Assembly (NCBI GenBank): GCA_021324455.1
Contig: JAJPJA010000064.1
Coordinates: 1-63,191, forward strand
Reading direction: 5' to 3'
Source of the DNA: Pseudomonadota bacterium
Lineage (GTDB): Bacteria; Desulfobacterota; Binatia; Binatales; Binataceae
Length of the DNA: 63,191 nt
Below are positions 41,889 through 53,132 of this stretch, one piece after another (positions within the stretch are counted from its first letter, which is position 1; every line of letters starts with the position of its first letter). Both the position numbers and the translations under genes were made by a program. A model generated the notes under the pieces. That model was not told where the DNA came from, did not search any database, and saw only the letters and a list, made by a program, of their open reading frames with translations.

Positions 41889-43994
41889 ATGGTCCCGATG
41901 AGTACTGAAGGTTTGCGGGTGGCGTTCGATGTCGGCGGCACTTTTATCGACGTGGTAATCGCGGCGGCGCAAGGGCCGATTCTGACCTACAAGATTCTGG
42001 CTTTGCCCGAGACCATCGGTCCCGATGTGGGGCGCTGCGTGCGCGACGCGATGACTCGCCGCAACTCCCGCAGCGTCGCGCGGATGGTGCATGCGACCAC
42101 CGTCGCCTCCAACACCGTGCTGGAGGGCAAGGGCGCCGTCACCGGACTCATCTGCACCCGCGGCTTCCGCGACCTGACCGAAATCCGCGGCCTGCAGCGC
42201 CCCGCCATCTATGACATCTTCTGGGATCGGGTTCCCCCGCTGGTCCCGCGCCGCCGCCGGCTGGAGGTGACCGAACGTATCATGGCCGACGGCTCGGTGC
42301 GCACGCCGCTGGATGAAGGCGAGCTGCGCGGCGCGCTGGCGGGGCTGCGCGCGCAGGGCACCGAAGCCGTCGCCGTCTGCTTCCTGCATTCCTACATCAA
42401 CCCCGAACATGAACGCCGCGCGATGGCCCTGGTGCGGGAGCTGATGCCCGGGGTTGACGCCTGTTCGTCGGCGGAGGTGCTGCCCGAAATCCGCGAGTAT
42501 CCGCGCGCCTCCACCACGATCCTCAACGCCTACCTGATGGGCGCGGTCAACGGCTACCTGGGTAAAATCGAGCGCGAGCTGAGCCAATACGGACGCGACA
42601 TTCTGATCATGCAGTCCAACGGCGGCATCATGACCGCCGCCCACGCCCGCCGTTTTCCGGTGCGCATGATCGAATCGGGACCCGCGGCCGGCGTGCTCGC
42701 CGCCGCCAGCCTGGCGCGCGAATGCGACCTGCCCAAAGTGGTCGCGTTCGACATGGGCGGCACCACGGTGAAAGCCTGCCTGATCGAAAATGGCGAAGCC
42801 GCCGAGAGCAATGAAAGCGAGGTCGGCGCCGGTATCAACACCGCCAGCCATCTGATGAAGGGCGCGGGCTATGCCCTGCGCGTGCCCGCATACGACATCG
42901 TTGAACTGGGCGCAGGCGGCGGGAGTATCGCGCGAATCGAGGAAGGCTTGCTGATGCGGGTGGGCCCGCTCAGCGCCGGCGCGGTGCCGGGACCGGCATG
43001 TTACGGACGCGGCGGCGTCGAGCCGACGGTTACCGACGCCAACGTGGTGCTCGGCTACATGAACCCGCATCGGATTGCCGGCGGCACCGTGCCGATCCAC
43101 GCGCGGGCGGCGCGCGCCGCCATCGAGCAGCATCTGGGAGGCCAGCTCAAACTGGATCCGCCCGCTGCGGCCCTGGGCGTGCATCGCGTGGTCAACGCCA
43201 CGATGGCGCGCGCCATTCGATCCGTCACCAGCGAGCGCGGACGCGACCCGCGCGAATACACGATGGTCGCGTTTGGCGGCGCGGGGCCGATTCATGCCGC
43301 CGAACTGGCCGCCGATATAGGAATCAATCGGGTCTATGTTCCGCTGCATCCGGGATTGTTCAGCTCGCTCGGACTGCTGTTCGCCGATTTGCGCTACGAC
43401 GCGGTCAAAAGCGTGATGACCCGGCTCGATCGGCTGGAAGGATCGACGCTGCGCGGCCACTGCGACAGCCTGGTCGAGGATCTGCGCGAGCGGCTGATGC
43501 GCGAGGCGGGCGCCAGCGAAGTGCGCTTCGAGCGCAGCGTCGAACTGCGCTACCTGCGGCAGGATTCCGAGATGAATTTCAGGATTCCCGAGGACATTGC
43601 CGAACGCGACCTGTGCGGATGGCTGGAGCGGGCTTTCCATCCCGAACATGAGCGCAATTTCGGCTACCGCCGCGATGCGGATCCGGTGCTGGCCGTGAGC
43701 GTCCGCGTCCGCGCAATCGCACCGGCGCGCAGCGTTGCGGTGCGGGATCTGGCGTCAGGTTTCGAGGCCGCCGCGAAAAATACGCCCCCCGCCCCGCCGC
43801 AGCCGCGTCAGGCCTGGTTCGGACCGCAGGCGCGCGAGATGACAGCGCGGGTGCTGACCCGCCGGCATCTGCTGGACGGCGCCGTCTCCGGTCCTGCGAT
43901 TATCGAGGAGTTCGACACCACGGTGGTGATTCCTCCGGGATGGCGCGCCGAGCTCGATGGTTTCGCCAACGTGGTGCTGTCGGCCGTTGGATAA
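41889..43994 (+). CDS. hyuA: Hydantoinase/oxoprolinase family protein, subunit A
   Basis: 701 residues, the full family length. It opens with GLRVAFDVGGTFIDVVIA (ATP-binding acetate/sugar kinase fold; DVGGT), then the hydantoinase A signature VAFDMGGTTVKACLIENGE, AGGGSIARIEEGLLMRVGPLSAGAVPGPACYGRGG and PTVTDANVVLGYMNP. The C-terminus has EYTMVAFGGAGPIHAAELA. With HyuB it makes an ATP-dependent complex that opens hydantoin, 5-oxoproline or acetone-type substrates; substrate specificity is not readable. It is followed by hyuB after 53 bases. The ATG at 41889 has GAGAAAC upstream; 41898 is also possible. Confidence 0.93.
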   Translation: MVPMSTEGLRVAFDVGGTFIDVVIAAAQGPILTYKILALPETIGPDVGRCVRDAMTRRNSRSVARMVHATTVASNTVLEGKGAVTGLICTRGFRDLTEIRGLQRPAIYDIFWDRVPPLVPRRRRLEVTERIMADGSVRTPLDEGELRGALAGLRAQGTEAVAVCFLHSYINPEHERRAMALVRELMPGVDACSSAEVLPEIREYPRASTTILNAYLMGAVNGYLGKIERELSQYGRDILIMQSNGGIMTAAHARRFPVRMIESGPAAGVLAAASLARECDLPKVVAFDMGGTTVKACLIENGEAAESNESEVGAGINTASHLMKGAGYALRVPAYDIVELGAGGGSIARIEEGLLMRVGPLSAGAVPGPACYGRGGVEPTVTDANVVLGYMNPHRIAGGTVPIHARAARAAIEQHLGGQLKLDPPAAALGVHRVVNATMARAIRSVTSERGRDPREYTMVAFGGAGPIHAAELAADIGINRVYVPLHPGLFSSLGLLFADLRYDAVKSVMTRLDRLEGSTLRGHCDSLVEDLRERLMREAGASEVRFERSVELRYLRQDSEMNFRIPEDIAERDLCGWLERAFHPEHERNFGYRRDADPVLAVSVRVRAIAPARSVAVRDLASGFEAAAKNTPPAPPQPRQAWFGPQAREMTARVLTRRHLLDGAVSGPAIIEEFDTTVVIPPGWRAELDGFANVVLSAVG

Positions 43995-44047
43995 TGATGT
44001 TTGTGCGGCCTCTGCCGGAGAAGCGAGGAGACACCAAAGGTCAGTCC

Positions 44048-45793
44048 ATGGAGAACACCGTCGATCCCATACTGCTTGAAGTAATCAACAACGCTCTAAT
44101 CGCGATTGGCGATGAGATGGGCAACACGATGAAGCGCACCGCGCGCTCGATCACGGCGCGCATCGGCGACTTCTCCACCGTGCTGGTTGACGCGCGCGGA
44201 CGCGTGATCGCGCAGGGGCAGGGCGCCGGCTTTCATCTCGGATACATCCGCGGCGTGATGCCGGCGCTGCTGCGGAAATTCGCCGGCAAGCTGCGCCCGG
44301 GCGATATCCTGGCGTCCAACGATCCCTACGGCGGACTCTCCCATCTGCCCGACATCGTGCTGCTGGCGCCGATTTTCTGGCGCGACACGCTGGTCGGTTT
44401 TTCGACCCTGGTCACGCATCATTCGGACATCGGCGGACGCTTCCCGGGCGGTCAGAGCGCCGTATGTGCGGAGATTTACGAAGAAGGCCTGCGCCTGCCC
44501 TGCGTCAAGCTTTACCAGGAGGGACGCCCCAACGACGCCCTGTTCGAAGTAATCGCCGGCAACGTGCGCACGCCCGACGACGTCCTGGGCGATCTCGAGG
44601 GTCAGGCGGCGGCATGCCGGCGCGGAATCCGCGGCGTGCAGGAGCTGATCGACAAGTACGGTGTGGCGCGCTTTGAAGCAGCCATCGCACAGCTCCATCG
44701 CTACAGCGAGCGCGTGGTGCGCGGGGAAATCGCCCGCATTCCCGACGGCGAGTATGGATGGCAAGAGCATTTCGAAGAAGACGGCGTGGGCGGACCCGGG
44801 GTAAATCTAAAGGTCTGCTTGAAGGTTCACGGAGATTCGATCACGGTCGATTTCACCGGCTGCGCGCCGCAGCTCAAAAGCGCGATCAACGTGCCGTATT
44901 CGCTGACCTGTTCCGCGGCCTACATCTGCCTGCGCGGCGTGCTGGCGGCCGACGCGCCGGCCAATGACGGCCTGTTCGAGCCGGTGGAAGTGATCGCGCC
45001 CAAGGGCACCGTGCTCAACCCCCATTTTCCGGCCGCGATTGGCGGCCGCGGCATGATGCTCTGGCGCATCTGCGACATGATGTTCGGCGCGCTGTCCAAG
45101 GCCATGCCCGAGCGCATCTTCGCCGCCGGCGAAGGCGGTATCGCCAGCTTCACCTACGCTTACAGCGGGGTGGAGGAGGGCGCGTCGCCGGTGCTCACCG
45201 ACTGGTACGGCGGCGGATGGGGCGCGCGGCCGACCAAGGACGGCATCGACGGCGTCAATTCGCTGCTGTCAGGCAACGGCGGTTCCAGTGTACCGGTGGA
45301 ACGGCTGGAAGTGGAGTTTCCCATCCTGATGGACGCCTACGGGCTGATGCCGGATACCGGCGGCGCGGGCAAGTATCGGGGTTCGATGTCGGTCTATCGC
45401 ACCTATCGCTTTCTAAAACCGGGCCGCGCCCTGATTCGCAGTTGCCGCACCACCTCGGTGCCTTACGGTTTGGGCGGCGGCGGCGACGGTACGCCGTCCA
45501 AAGTGGTGCTCGAGCGCGGCGGTAAGCTGACTGAGTTTCCGCCGCAGATGTTCATCGACGCGCAGGTCGAGCCTGAGGACGCGATCACGCATGTGATGTG
45601 CGGTGCGGGCGCTTACGGCGACGCTTTGGAACGCGACCCCGCCATGGTCCTGGACGACGTGCTCGACGGCAGGATCACGCCCGCGTTCGCGCGCCGGATG
45701 CATGGAGTGGCGATTGAGGGGGGCGCGGTGGGTTGGGCGCAAACCCAGGCCTTGCGCGAGCGGATGCGCCGGCGCGCCGAGGGCTCGCGCTGA
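44048..45793 (+). CDS. hyuB: Hydantoinase B/oxoprolinase family protein
   Basis: 581 residues, matching typical HyuB size. Motifs: MENTVDPILLEVINNALIAIGDEMGNTMKRTARS, GQGAGFHLGYIRG, the metal-site-like FSTLVTHHSDIGG, DFTGCAPQLKSAINVPYSLTCSAAY and MDAYGLMPDTGGAGKYRGSMSVYR. The start at 44048 has AAAGG nine bases upstream. Co-transcribed with hyuA. Together they form the hydrolase half of the ATP-dependent ring-opening or carboxylation enzyme family. No race or carbamoylase gene is adjacent, so the substrate may not be a hydantoin. Confidence 0.93.
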   Translation: MENTVDPILLEVINNALIAIGDEMGNTMKRTARSITARIGDFSTVLVDARGRVIAQGQGAGFHLGYIRGVMPALLRKFAGKLRPGDILASNDPYGGLSHLPDIVLLAPIFWRDTLVGFSTLVTHHSDIGGRFPGGQSAVCAEIYEEGLRLPCVKLYQEGRPNDALFEVIAGNVRTPDDVLGDLEGQAAACRRGIRGVQELIDKYGVARFEAAIAQLHRYSERVVRGEIARIPDGEYGWQEHFEEDGVGGPGVNLKVCLKVHGDSITVDFTGCAPQLKSAINVPYSLTCSAAYICLRGVLAADAPANDGLFEPVEVIAPKGTVLNPHFPAAIGGRGMMLWRICDMMFGALSKAMPERIFAAGEGGIASFTYAYSGVEEGASPVLTDWYGGGWGARPTKDGIDGVNSLLSGNGGSSVPVERLEVEFPILMDAYGLMPDTGGAGKYRGSMSVYRTYRFLKPGRALIRSCRTTSVPYGLGGGGDGTPSKVVLERGGKLTEFPPQMFIDAQVEPEDAITHVMCGAGAYGDALERDPAMVLDDVLDGRITPAFARRMHGVAIEGGAVGWAQTQALRERMRRRAEGSR

Positions 45794-45832
45794 ATCAATC
45801 CCGCCGCATTTAGCTGGCGCCGAGGGTTGGCC

Positions 45833-46774
<942 letters not shown>

Positions 46775-46939
46775 CTTGCTGTTCTCCTGTCTGGACCTTT
46801 ATCGCTCCTGCCCGCCGCCCGCGCCGCGGCGCGCACCGACGCCCCACTGCTTTCGCCTTGCAGTCAAGCCGCTTTGGTCCATATTTTTGCGCGTAAAAAC
46901 GATGGTCGAGATGATGGGTTATTTTGGACCGGAACGAAC

Positions 46940-48766
46940 GTGAAGGGCACCTGCGCAAAGTATACGAGATCGCTCAAAGCCCTAACAAGATCCGGATGCG
47001 GGCGGGCGCCGGCGGCTATCGGGATGCTTATGCCTGCGCTCTGGTTCACGCTCGTGTTCCTGCTTGCGCGCCCGCTGGCCAACGGGCCCGTGGCCGATAG
47101 CTGGATCTATCTGCGCGCAGTTAAAAGACTGGACACGGGCATGCTGTCGCTGCCCGGCTTCACCGCCGCCATCCCCGTGGCCCAGATCGCTTACGGATGG
47201 TTGTGGGGACGCGTCTTCGGCCTGGCTTATCCGTCGCTCGATTTGTCAGTGGCGGTACTGGGTGCGGGGGCGGCAATGTTGTTTAACCGGCTGGCACGCC
47301 GATGCGGCGCCGGCCGCCGCCGCGCCGCTCTCGCCACCGCCTTGCTGATCGTCAATCCGTGCTTCCTGTTTCTGAGCTTCTCCTTCATGACCGACGTTCC
47401 GTTTCTCGCCCTGGTTGTGGCCGCCTACCTGGTATTTGCGGGCGCGCAGGAGGGCCGACCTGCGCTTCGTCTGTGGGTCTGCGCCGGGCTGTTGCTGGGC
47501 GCGTTCATGGTGCGGCCGTTCGCGCTGGCGATACTTGCCGGATGCGCCGCGGCGGCGTCGATCGACATCGGTCGCGAAGCGCGCCGGCTCGGCGATAGGA
47601 CCGCCGCCGTGCTTCCATTCGCCGCCGCATCCGCGTTTTGCCTGCTGATCTGGCTGTGGCTTACCGCCGTGATGCCGGTTCCGTGGATGCTCGGGATTCG
47701 GGAAAGCCGCCTGACCTATTTGGGCCTGGTGCCGGCGCGGGTCTATGTCATCGACGGCCTGATCGCGCCGCTGCTCTATCTGGGATTGGTCCTCAGTCCG
47801 CTCTCGATTGTACATCTGGCGTCGCCGCGATGGCGCTGCGGATTGGCAATCGCCGCCGCGCTGGCGCTAATCGCGCTGCCTTTGCTGCTCACCGATCGCG
47901 GCGCTGAATCAATCCCGGAGTTGAGCTGCTGCGGCGGATGGAACAACGTGCTGGTGCTGCGCGGTCCAATGAGATTCCTCTGGCACAGCCGGCCGCTGCG
48001 CCTGACCGCAATCGCGGTGAGCATTTTGGGCGCGGCCGGTCTCGCGACAGCGGCGAGGGCGGTGAGGGTATCGGGAAGCGGGTTTGCGGCGGTGATGCTG
48101 GGGACGGCCTTATACTGGGCCGGGATGGTGCCGTTGTGGCTGTTCAACGACCGCTACTATCTGGTGATGCTGCCGGCGGGATGCCTGATACTGGCGATGG
48201 CGCCGTTTCCGCGCGCGCGCGCCGTCCGCGCCCTGAGCCTTGCGATGCTGGGGGTTTTCGGATGGTTCGCGGCGGCCGGAGTTTACGATCAGCAGCGCGG
48301 GCTCGACGCGGTTATGGCCGCGCGCGACAATCTGATCCGGCATGGAATCCCGCGCGCCGCGATCGACGCCGGCTATCCGCTCAACGGCAACGATCTGTAT
48401 CGTGACCCGCCCGCGGGCGGCGCCGAAACGTTTGCCCTTGAAGCCGGTATTCCCCTGATTACTTCCTCCAGGTGGAAACCGTACACCTTTTGCCTCGCGC
48501 CCCGAGCGGACAGCGTAATCGTCAGCCGGTTTCAATGGCCGGGGATCTTCGGCCGGGGCCGGCGCAGCCTTTACGTGATCAAGACCAGTGAGCCGGCCGC
48601 CCTCGCATACCAGTCCACTTCAGAAAAAGCGTTGAACCCGACCGATTATCCCCCCCGGGCCGGGCCCGCGAGGGCCGCGATTAACCTTTTGGCGATGGCT
48701 CTGGTGATGGCGACGCCGCTGCTCGCGACCGCAGCCTGGCTGTTCGGCGCGGATCGAAGCGACTAG
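46940..48766 (+). CDS. GT-C-like membrane protein (possible glycosyltransferase)
   Basis: About 608 residues. After a basic start (MKGTCAKYTRSLKALTRSG) come about ten to eleven hydrophobic helices. The first is LMPALWFTLVFLLARPL, followed by NGPVADSWIYLRAVKRLDTGML. The Asp of ADSWIY in the first periplasmic loop is in the position of the GT-C catalytic acid. The soluble C-terminus is rich in Pro and Arg. The start is uncertain: GTG 46940 keeps the positive N-terminus, while ATG 47024 begins just before the first helix. Divergent from UXS, so a xylosyl or related transferase is a reasonable guess; unproven. Confidence 0.72.
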   Translation: MKGTCAKYTRSLKALTRSGCGRAPAAIGMLMPALWFTLVFLLARPLANGPVADSWIYLRAVKRLDTGMLSLPGFTAAIPVAQIAYGWLWGRVFGLAYPSLDLSVAVLGAGAAMLFNRLARRCGAGRRRAALATALLIVNPCFLFLSFSFMTDVPFLALVVAAYLVFAGAQEGRPALRLWVCAGLLLGAFMVRPFALAILAGCAAAASIDIGREARRLGDRTAAVLPFAAASAFCLLIWLWLTAVMPVPWMLGIRESRLTYLGLVPARVYVIDGLIAPLLYLGLVLSPLSIVHLASPRWRCGLAIAAALALIALPLLLTDRGAESIPELSCCGGWNNVLVLRGPMRFLWHSRPLRLTAIAVSILGAAGLATAARAVRVSGSGFAAVMLGTALYWAGMVPLWLFNDRYYLVMLPAGCLILAMAPFPRARAVRALSLAMLGVFGWFAAAGVYDQQRGLDAVMAARDNLIRHGIPRAAIDAGYPLNGNDLYRDPPAGGAETFALEAGIPLITSSRWKPYTFCLAPRADSVIVSRFQWPGIFGRGRRSLYVIKTSEPAALAYQSTSEKALNPTDYPPRAGPARAAINLLAMALVMATPLLATAAWLFGADRSD

Positions 48767-48901
48767 CTCCAATCGACGGCCCTGTCCTCAATGCGGCTGC
48801 TCTGGCGGGAGCTGAATTCCGGCCGGGCTTGCAATGGTTGATCGGGGCAGACAGATTGGCTTACGCAGCGATTTTGCTCCAGCTACCTGATAGCTACCTT
48901 C

Positions 48902-49696
48902 ATGATGGTTTTTATCGCCAAGCTGTTTTCACCGGCCGTGTCTCCATTAATGGCCGTCGCCCTTCTGTTGATTGGCGGGATTGTCCTGTTTTATCGCAAA
49001 CCGCGCATCGCTCGCGCCGCCCTTATCAGCGCATTGGCAATCCTGTTGATTGCCGGCAATGTCTGGTTCAGCTCGTTGCTCGCCTGGCTGCTCGAAGCCA
49101 GGACGCTGCCTTATGCTCCGCTGCCCGATGCACAGGCGATCGTGGTGCTTTCTTCGGATGTGCACGCGGCCATCGCACCGCAACCCTCGGTGACGCTGGA
49201 CGGCGCGACGGCGAATCGGCTGCTGTACACGGCCCAGCTTTATCGGCGGCGTCTGGCCCCGCTGGTGATTGTCAGCGGCGGCCGCCTGCAGTGGCTGCGG
49301 AATTTTCCGCCCATGTCCAAAGGGATGGCGCAGGTGCTCGAGGACCTTGGCGTGCCCGCATCCGCCATCGTTGAGGAAAGCCGCTCGGCCAATACCTATC
49401 AAAACGCCGTCGAGGTCAGGAAAATCCTGCGCCAGCGCCGCATCGGTCGGATTCTCCTGGTGACCTCCGCGATGCATATGCCGCGGGCGCTGGCCCTGTT
49501 CAAACATCAGGGTATCGATGCGATCGCGGCGCCCTGCGACTTTACCTTCTTTACCTCTCAGGACGTGAGCGATCCGGAAACCTGGCAAGGTGTTCTGATC
49601 GGCCTGATTCCGACCTCCAGCAGCATGGGGGCGTCGACCACGGCATTGAAAGAGTTTTTGGGCATCGCGCTGTATCGCGCCGCCGGCCTGCTCTAG
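48902..49696 (+). CDS. YdcF/SanA family (DUF218) membrane protein
   Basis: 264 residues. Two N-terminal hydrophobic segments (LMAVALLLIGGIVLFY and ALISALAILLIAGNVWF) are followed by the DUF218 core: AIVVLSSDVHA (the usual VVLGG-like strand), RLLYTAQLYRRRLAPLVIVSGGR, EDLGVPASAIVEESRSANTYQNA and LLVTSAMHMPRALALFKHQG. ElyC/YdcF-type proteins act in envelope glycan biosynthesis, with a periplasmic domain. Located just before the SGNH gene and behind the GT-C gene in the same direction, in keeping with an envelope role. Confidence 0.9.
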   Translation: MMVFIAKLFSPAVSPLMAVALLLIGGIVLFYRKPRIARAALISALAILLIAGNVWFSSLLAWLLEARTLPYAPLPDAQAIVVLSSDVHAAIAPQPSVTLDGATANRLLYTAQLYRRRLAPLVIVSGGRLQWLRNFPPMSKGMAQVLEDLGVPASAIVEESRSANTYQNAVEVRKILRQRRIGRILLVTSAMHMPRALALFKHQGIDAIAAPCDFTFFTSQDVSDPETWQGVLIGLIPTSSSMGASTTALKEFLGIALYRAAGLL

Positions 49697-49809
49697 CCGC
49701 GATTGCCGCACCGCTGGCGTCTGGATGGGCTTGTTCCTTTATCGTCTTCTCGCGATCATGCATCTCGGGCGGCGCGCGAAACTTCCACAAGCATACAGGC
49801 AGGTAGAGA

Positions 49810-51066
49810 ATGGCAGAACCGATAACCGGGCCGGCCCCGCGCGGATTGATCGCGAAGGCGGCTCATCTTGCGGCCTTCATCTGGATCCAGATCGGGCTGA
49901 CGCTGCTGCTGCTATGGCTGATCAGCGCCGCCGCCGGCATCGTAGTCAAAAAAATCCGGCGCTCGCACGACGTGATTCCCGCCCCCCAGGACGCTTACGC
50001 CGGTCAGCCGTGGGCCGCCGACTACTTCAAAAACCTCAACCGCGTTCACATGCGATGGTATCCGTATGCGTACTGGAAGGCCACGCCGATGAGCAGCCGC
50101 TACCTCAATATCGACGCCGACGGCGACCGCGTCACCTGGAGCGAGCCGCATAAAGCCGCCGCCAATGGTCCAACCCTGCGTCTGTTCATGATGGGCGGTT
50201 CGACCTTATGGGGGACCGGGGTCAGGGACGATCATACGCTGGCCTCGCTGCTGGCGCGGCGTTTGGCCGGCAACCCTGCCTATAATCTGGAGGTCACCAA
50301 CTTCGGCCAGATCGGCTACGTCAGCACGCAGGAATTGATTCTGCTCTACCAGATGCTGCGGCGCGGGCAGCGGCCCGACCTGGTGATTTTTTATGACGGC
50401 GTCAACGAGGCCTTCACCGGCTATCAGAACGGGATTGGCGGACTGACGCAAAGCGAATTCTTTCGCGCCCAGGAGTTCAGCGTGCTCAGTTCGTCGTGGG
50501 GCCGCAAGAAGCTTTACCGCGCCGCGATTCACAGCGCCATCATGACCACCGGCATCGCCGACCTGATCAAGTTGATTGAGGGCAAGGACAACCCCAACAT
50601 GCTTCCGCATCAGATCAAGCCGCTGGCCAGCTTCGCCTACCTGGCGCCGCCGCAGGATTTCGAAGGCACCGACGCGGTCGAACGCGACGTGGTGGATATC
50701 TACCTGTTCAACCTCGAACTGGAGCGAATGCTGGCGAAGCGGTTCGGTTATCGCGTGCTATTCTACTGGCAACCCACGGTTTTTTCCAAAAATCAGCTGG
50801 CGCCGTTCGAAAAAAAGCTGCTGCCGGGCGATCCGATGCGCGCCCAATTCTTCCGCGGCACCTATCGGCGGGTTGCCCAGGCCGCCCAAGCCAACGGCAT
50901 CATCGATATCAGCGGTATTCTCAACAACCGCAGCCGCGACGATTTCATCGACCCCTATCATCTTAATGAAGCGGCCAACGAAATCGTGGCTGGCCGGATG
51001 GCGTCGGACGCGGCGCCGATCCTCGACGCGATCGCGCGCCAGAAGCGCCGCCCGGGAAAGCAATAG
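49810..51066 (+). CDS. SGNH/GDSL-type hydrolase with N-terminal membrane anchor
   Basis: 418 residues. One N-terminal helix (AAFIWIQIGLTLLLLWLISAAAG). The SGNH blocks are readable: GGSTLWGTGV (Ser block I), FGQIGYVSTQE (block II Gly), FYDGVNEAF (block III Asn) and DPYHLNEAAN (block V Asp and His). The four catalytic residues look intact. Such anchored SGNH proteins are often O-acetyl transferases or esterases acting on periplasmic glycans (AlgJ/AlgX-like). With YdcF, UXS and GT-C genes alongside, modification of the exopolysaccharide is a fair inference. AGGTAGAGA precedes the ATG. Confidence 0.88.
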   Translation: MAEPITGPAPRGLIAKAAHLAAFIWIQIGLTLLLLWLISAAAGIVVKKIRRSHDVIPAPQDAYAGQPWAADYFKNLNRVHMRWYPYAYWKATPMSSRYLNIDADGDRVTWSEPHKAAANGPTLRLFMMGGSTLWGTGVRDDHTLASLLARRLAGNPAYNLEVTNFGQIGYVSTQELILLYQMLRRGQRPDLVIFYDGVNEAFTGYQNGIGGLTQSEFFRAQEFSVLSSSWGRKKLYRAAIHSAIMTTGIADLIKLIEGKDNPNMLPHQIKPLASFAYLAPPQDFEGTDAVERDVVDIYLFNLELERMLAKRFGYRVLFYWQPTVFSKNQLAPFEKKLLPGDPMRAQFFRGTYRRVAQAAQANGIIDISGILNNRSRDDFIDPYHLNEAANEIVAGRMASDAAPILDAIARQKRRPGKQ

Positions 51067-51107
51067 GACGGGCGATCCGCCCGCCTGTTATGGGCGCGCT
51101 GAAAGCA

Positions 51108-52847
51108 CTACTTGTGCGCCGGAATCACCGGCAGCGTCAGGTGCGACGCCGCGCCCGCCCGATGCATCACGGTCTGCAGCGCCGGACGCGTCTTTGCATC
51201 GGCAAACAAGTCGTGGCCGGTGTTGGGATTGCGATCGAACCGGGGGAAATTGCTGGAACTGATTTCCAGCCTTATCCGATGCCCCGCCGCGAACACGTTG
51301 CAGGTAGCGCCCAGATCGATCGTGTATTCATACATGCGGCCAGGCTCGAGCAGCTTCGCCTGCGAGCGCGATTGGCGGTAGCGCGCCCGGATGATACCGT
51401 CGGTCAGATTGCGCGCCTCGCCGCATGGCGCCGCGTCGACCAGCTTGGCCGTGAAATCGGTATCCGGCGCCGACGACGACGCATACAGGGTGAGCCGGAT
51501 CGGCCCGCTCACCTCGACCGCTTCGGCCAGCGGTTGGGTGGAATAGACCAGCACGTCGGCGCGGCTTTCGATCGCGCGTTGATCGAAGGCGCCGCCCGGC
51601 ACCACCGCCGGATAGCAGCATAGTCCGCCTCCGCGCGTGGGCGTGGGATTGAGCGGGTTATAGACATAGGAGTCCGGCGGTTCGTCGCCGGGCGCGTCGG
51701 TGGACAGCGCGCCGTCGCCGCCCGCGCTGTTGGCGCGTCCGCGGCTGTGCAGGTAAAAGCGCAGCCAATTGGTGCGCGCCAGCGGCCATTCGTTCTCATC
51801 GCGCCATCGATTCACCCCCATCACGAACAGCCGCACCCGCGACGGCAGGCTGACGCGGTCCCGCCCCTTAAGCCATCGGTCGAAGAAGTTCAGCACCATC
51901 CGATCCTGATCGATCGACAGCGGCGTGGAGCGATAGCCGAAGTCGGCGTCGCCGGCCATGTTGGCGCGCGGCAGCCCATGCGCCCACGGCCCGACCAGCA
52001 GCTGCTGTCCGCTGCGCGCCTGTTCAGTTGCGCCGCGCGATTGCATCCCGGTGAAGTTGGACAACGTCCCGCCCAGGAAGATGTCGTACCATCCGCCGAT
52101 ATTGAACGCCGGCACCGCGATCCGGTCGTGATGCGCCTGGACATCGATGCGCCGCCAGTAATCGTCATATGCGGGATGCTGCAGCCAGTCGAAGAAAAAC
52201 GGCGCGCCGATGCGGAACAGCGGCAGATCCTTCAAGGCGATCGCATCCAACCATTCGCGCATCCGGTCGATTCCGCTAATCACGCGCCCCAACTCTTCCG
52301 ACGCGGCCCGGTCGTGGGCCCGCGCCTTCATCAGCCGGTCCGGCGCCAACGCCGTCATGGTCCAGCTCAGGTTGAAGCCGAGTGCGAAGGCGCCGCCCTG
52401 GTAGGTCCATCCGTTGTGATAATCCGCCGCCGTCAGGGCCGGCGCCATCGCCTTGAGGCTGGGCGGCGTCTGGCTGGCCGCCAGCCATTGCGTCACACCC
52501 ATATAAGAGGAGCCCCAAGTGCCGACCTTACCGTCGGCCCACGGCTGGTGCGCGGCCCATTCAATCGTGTCGTAGCCGTCTTCCAGCTCGCTGATGAAGC
52601 AGGTCCAGGTGCCTTCGGAGCGGTAGCGTCCGCGGCAATCCTGGATCAGCACATTGTAGTCGTTGAGCGCGGCGCGCACCGCATCCATCGACTGCCGCAG
52701 CATCGGCCCCGACTTGCCGTAGGGCGTGCGATTAAGCAGCACCGGCAGACGTTCGGGACCGTCGGGGCGATAAAGGTCCGCTTTGAGCAGGGTGCCGTCG
52801 CGCATCGGGATCGGAATATCTTTTTCGACGGTGATCTTCTTTGCCAT
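51108..52847 (-). CDS. CocE/NonD family hydrolase
   Basis: 579 residues. Alpha/beta hydrolase with MRDGTLLKADLYRPDG (first strands), the nucleophile elbow GTWGSSYMG (Ser in GSSYMG), and His in LVGPWAHG. The C-terminal X-Pro dipeptidyl-peptidase jellyroll is seen at VEVSGPIRLTLYASSSAPDTDFTAKLVD and RLEISSSNFPRFDRNP. Family members hydrolyse cocaine esters, acyl amino acids or peptides. The start at 52847 has GGAGT eight bases before. Longer frame extension to 52961 is not needed. Orphan in direction; ends 42 bases from the convergent SGNH gene. Substrate unknown. Confidence 0.92.
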   Translation of the reverse strand: MAKKITVEKDIPIPMRDGTLLKADLYRPDGPERLPVLLNRTPYGKSGPMLRQSMDAVRAALNDYNVLIQDCRGRYRSEGTWTCFISELEDGYDTIEWAAHQPWADGKVGTWGSSYMGVTQWLAASQTPPSLKAMAPALTAADYHNGWTYQGGAFALGFNLSWTMTALAPDRLMKARAHDRAASEELGRVISGIDRMREWLDAIALKDLPLFRIGAPFFFDWLQHPAYDDYWRRIDVQAHHDRIAVPAFNIGGWYDIFLGGTLSNFTGMQSRGATEQARSGQQLLVGPWAHGLPRANMAGDADFGYRSTPLSIDQDRMVLNFFDRWLKGRDRVSLPSRVRLFVMGVNRWRDENEWPLARTNWLRFYLHSRGRANSAGGDGALSTDAPGDEPPDSYVYNPLNPTPTRGGGLCCYPAVVPGGAFDQRAIESRADVLVYSTQPLAEAVEVSGPIRLTLYASSSAPDTDFTAKLVDAAPCGEARNLTDGIIRARYRQSRSQAKLLEPGRMYEYTIDLGATCNVFAAGHRIRLEISSSNFPRFDRNPNTGHDLFADAKTRPALQTVMHRAGAASHLTLPVIPAHK

Positions 52848-53132
52848 CTGCCGGACTCCATCCAAATCGCCAGCCCTTGTAACGCGGTTGTTGCCGGCCG
52901 GGCAAGCGGTTGGCGCAACAGCAACAGGCGCTTTGCCGCAAGCTGCGGAGGACAATGCCATAAGATCGGGTTTTGCCTGTTGAATTTACTTTCCGCCGGT
53001 AGAAACCGAAGGCCGCGAAAAGCTTGCAAAAGGAAGATTAGAAACCTAAATTTGCCGGGTTTGGTGATTATCCCGGCCCATTGGATCGGGCTTAGCTGAC
53101 CTAGCGTCAAAAGAGGATGTCTGGAGAGGACG

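Noticed and set aside
41793..43649. 618-residue minus-strand frame opposite hyuA
   Set aside because: Full-length hyuA with strong signature on the plus strand explains the region.
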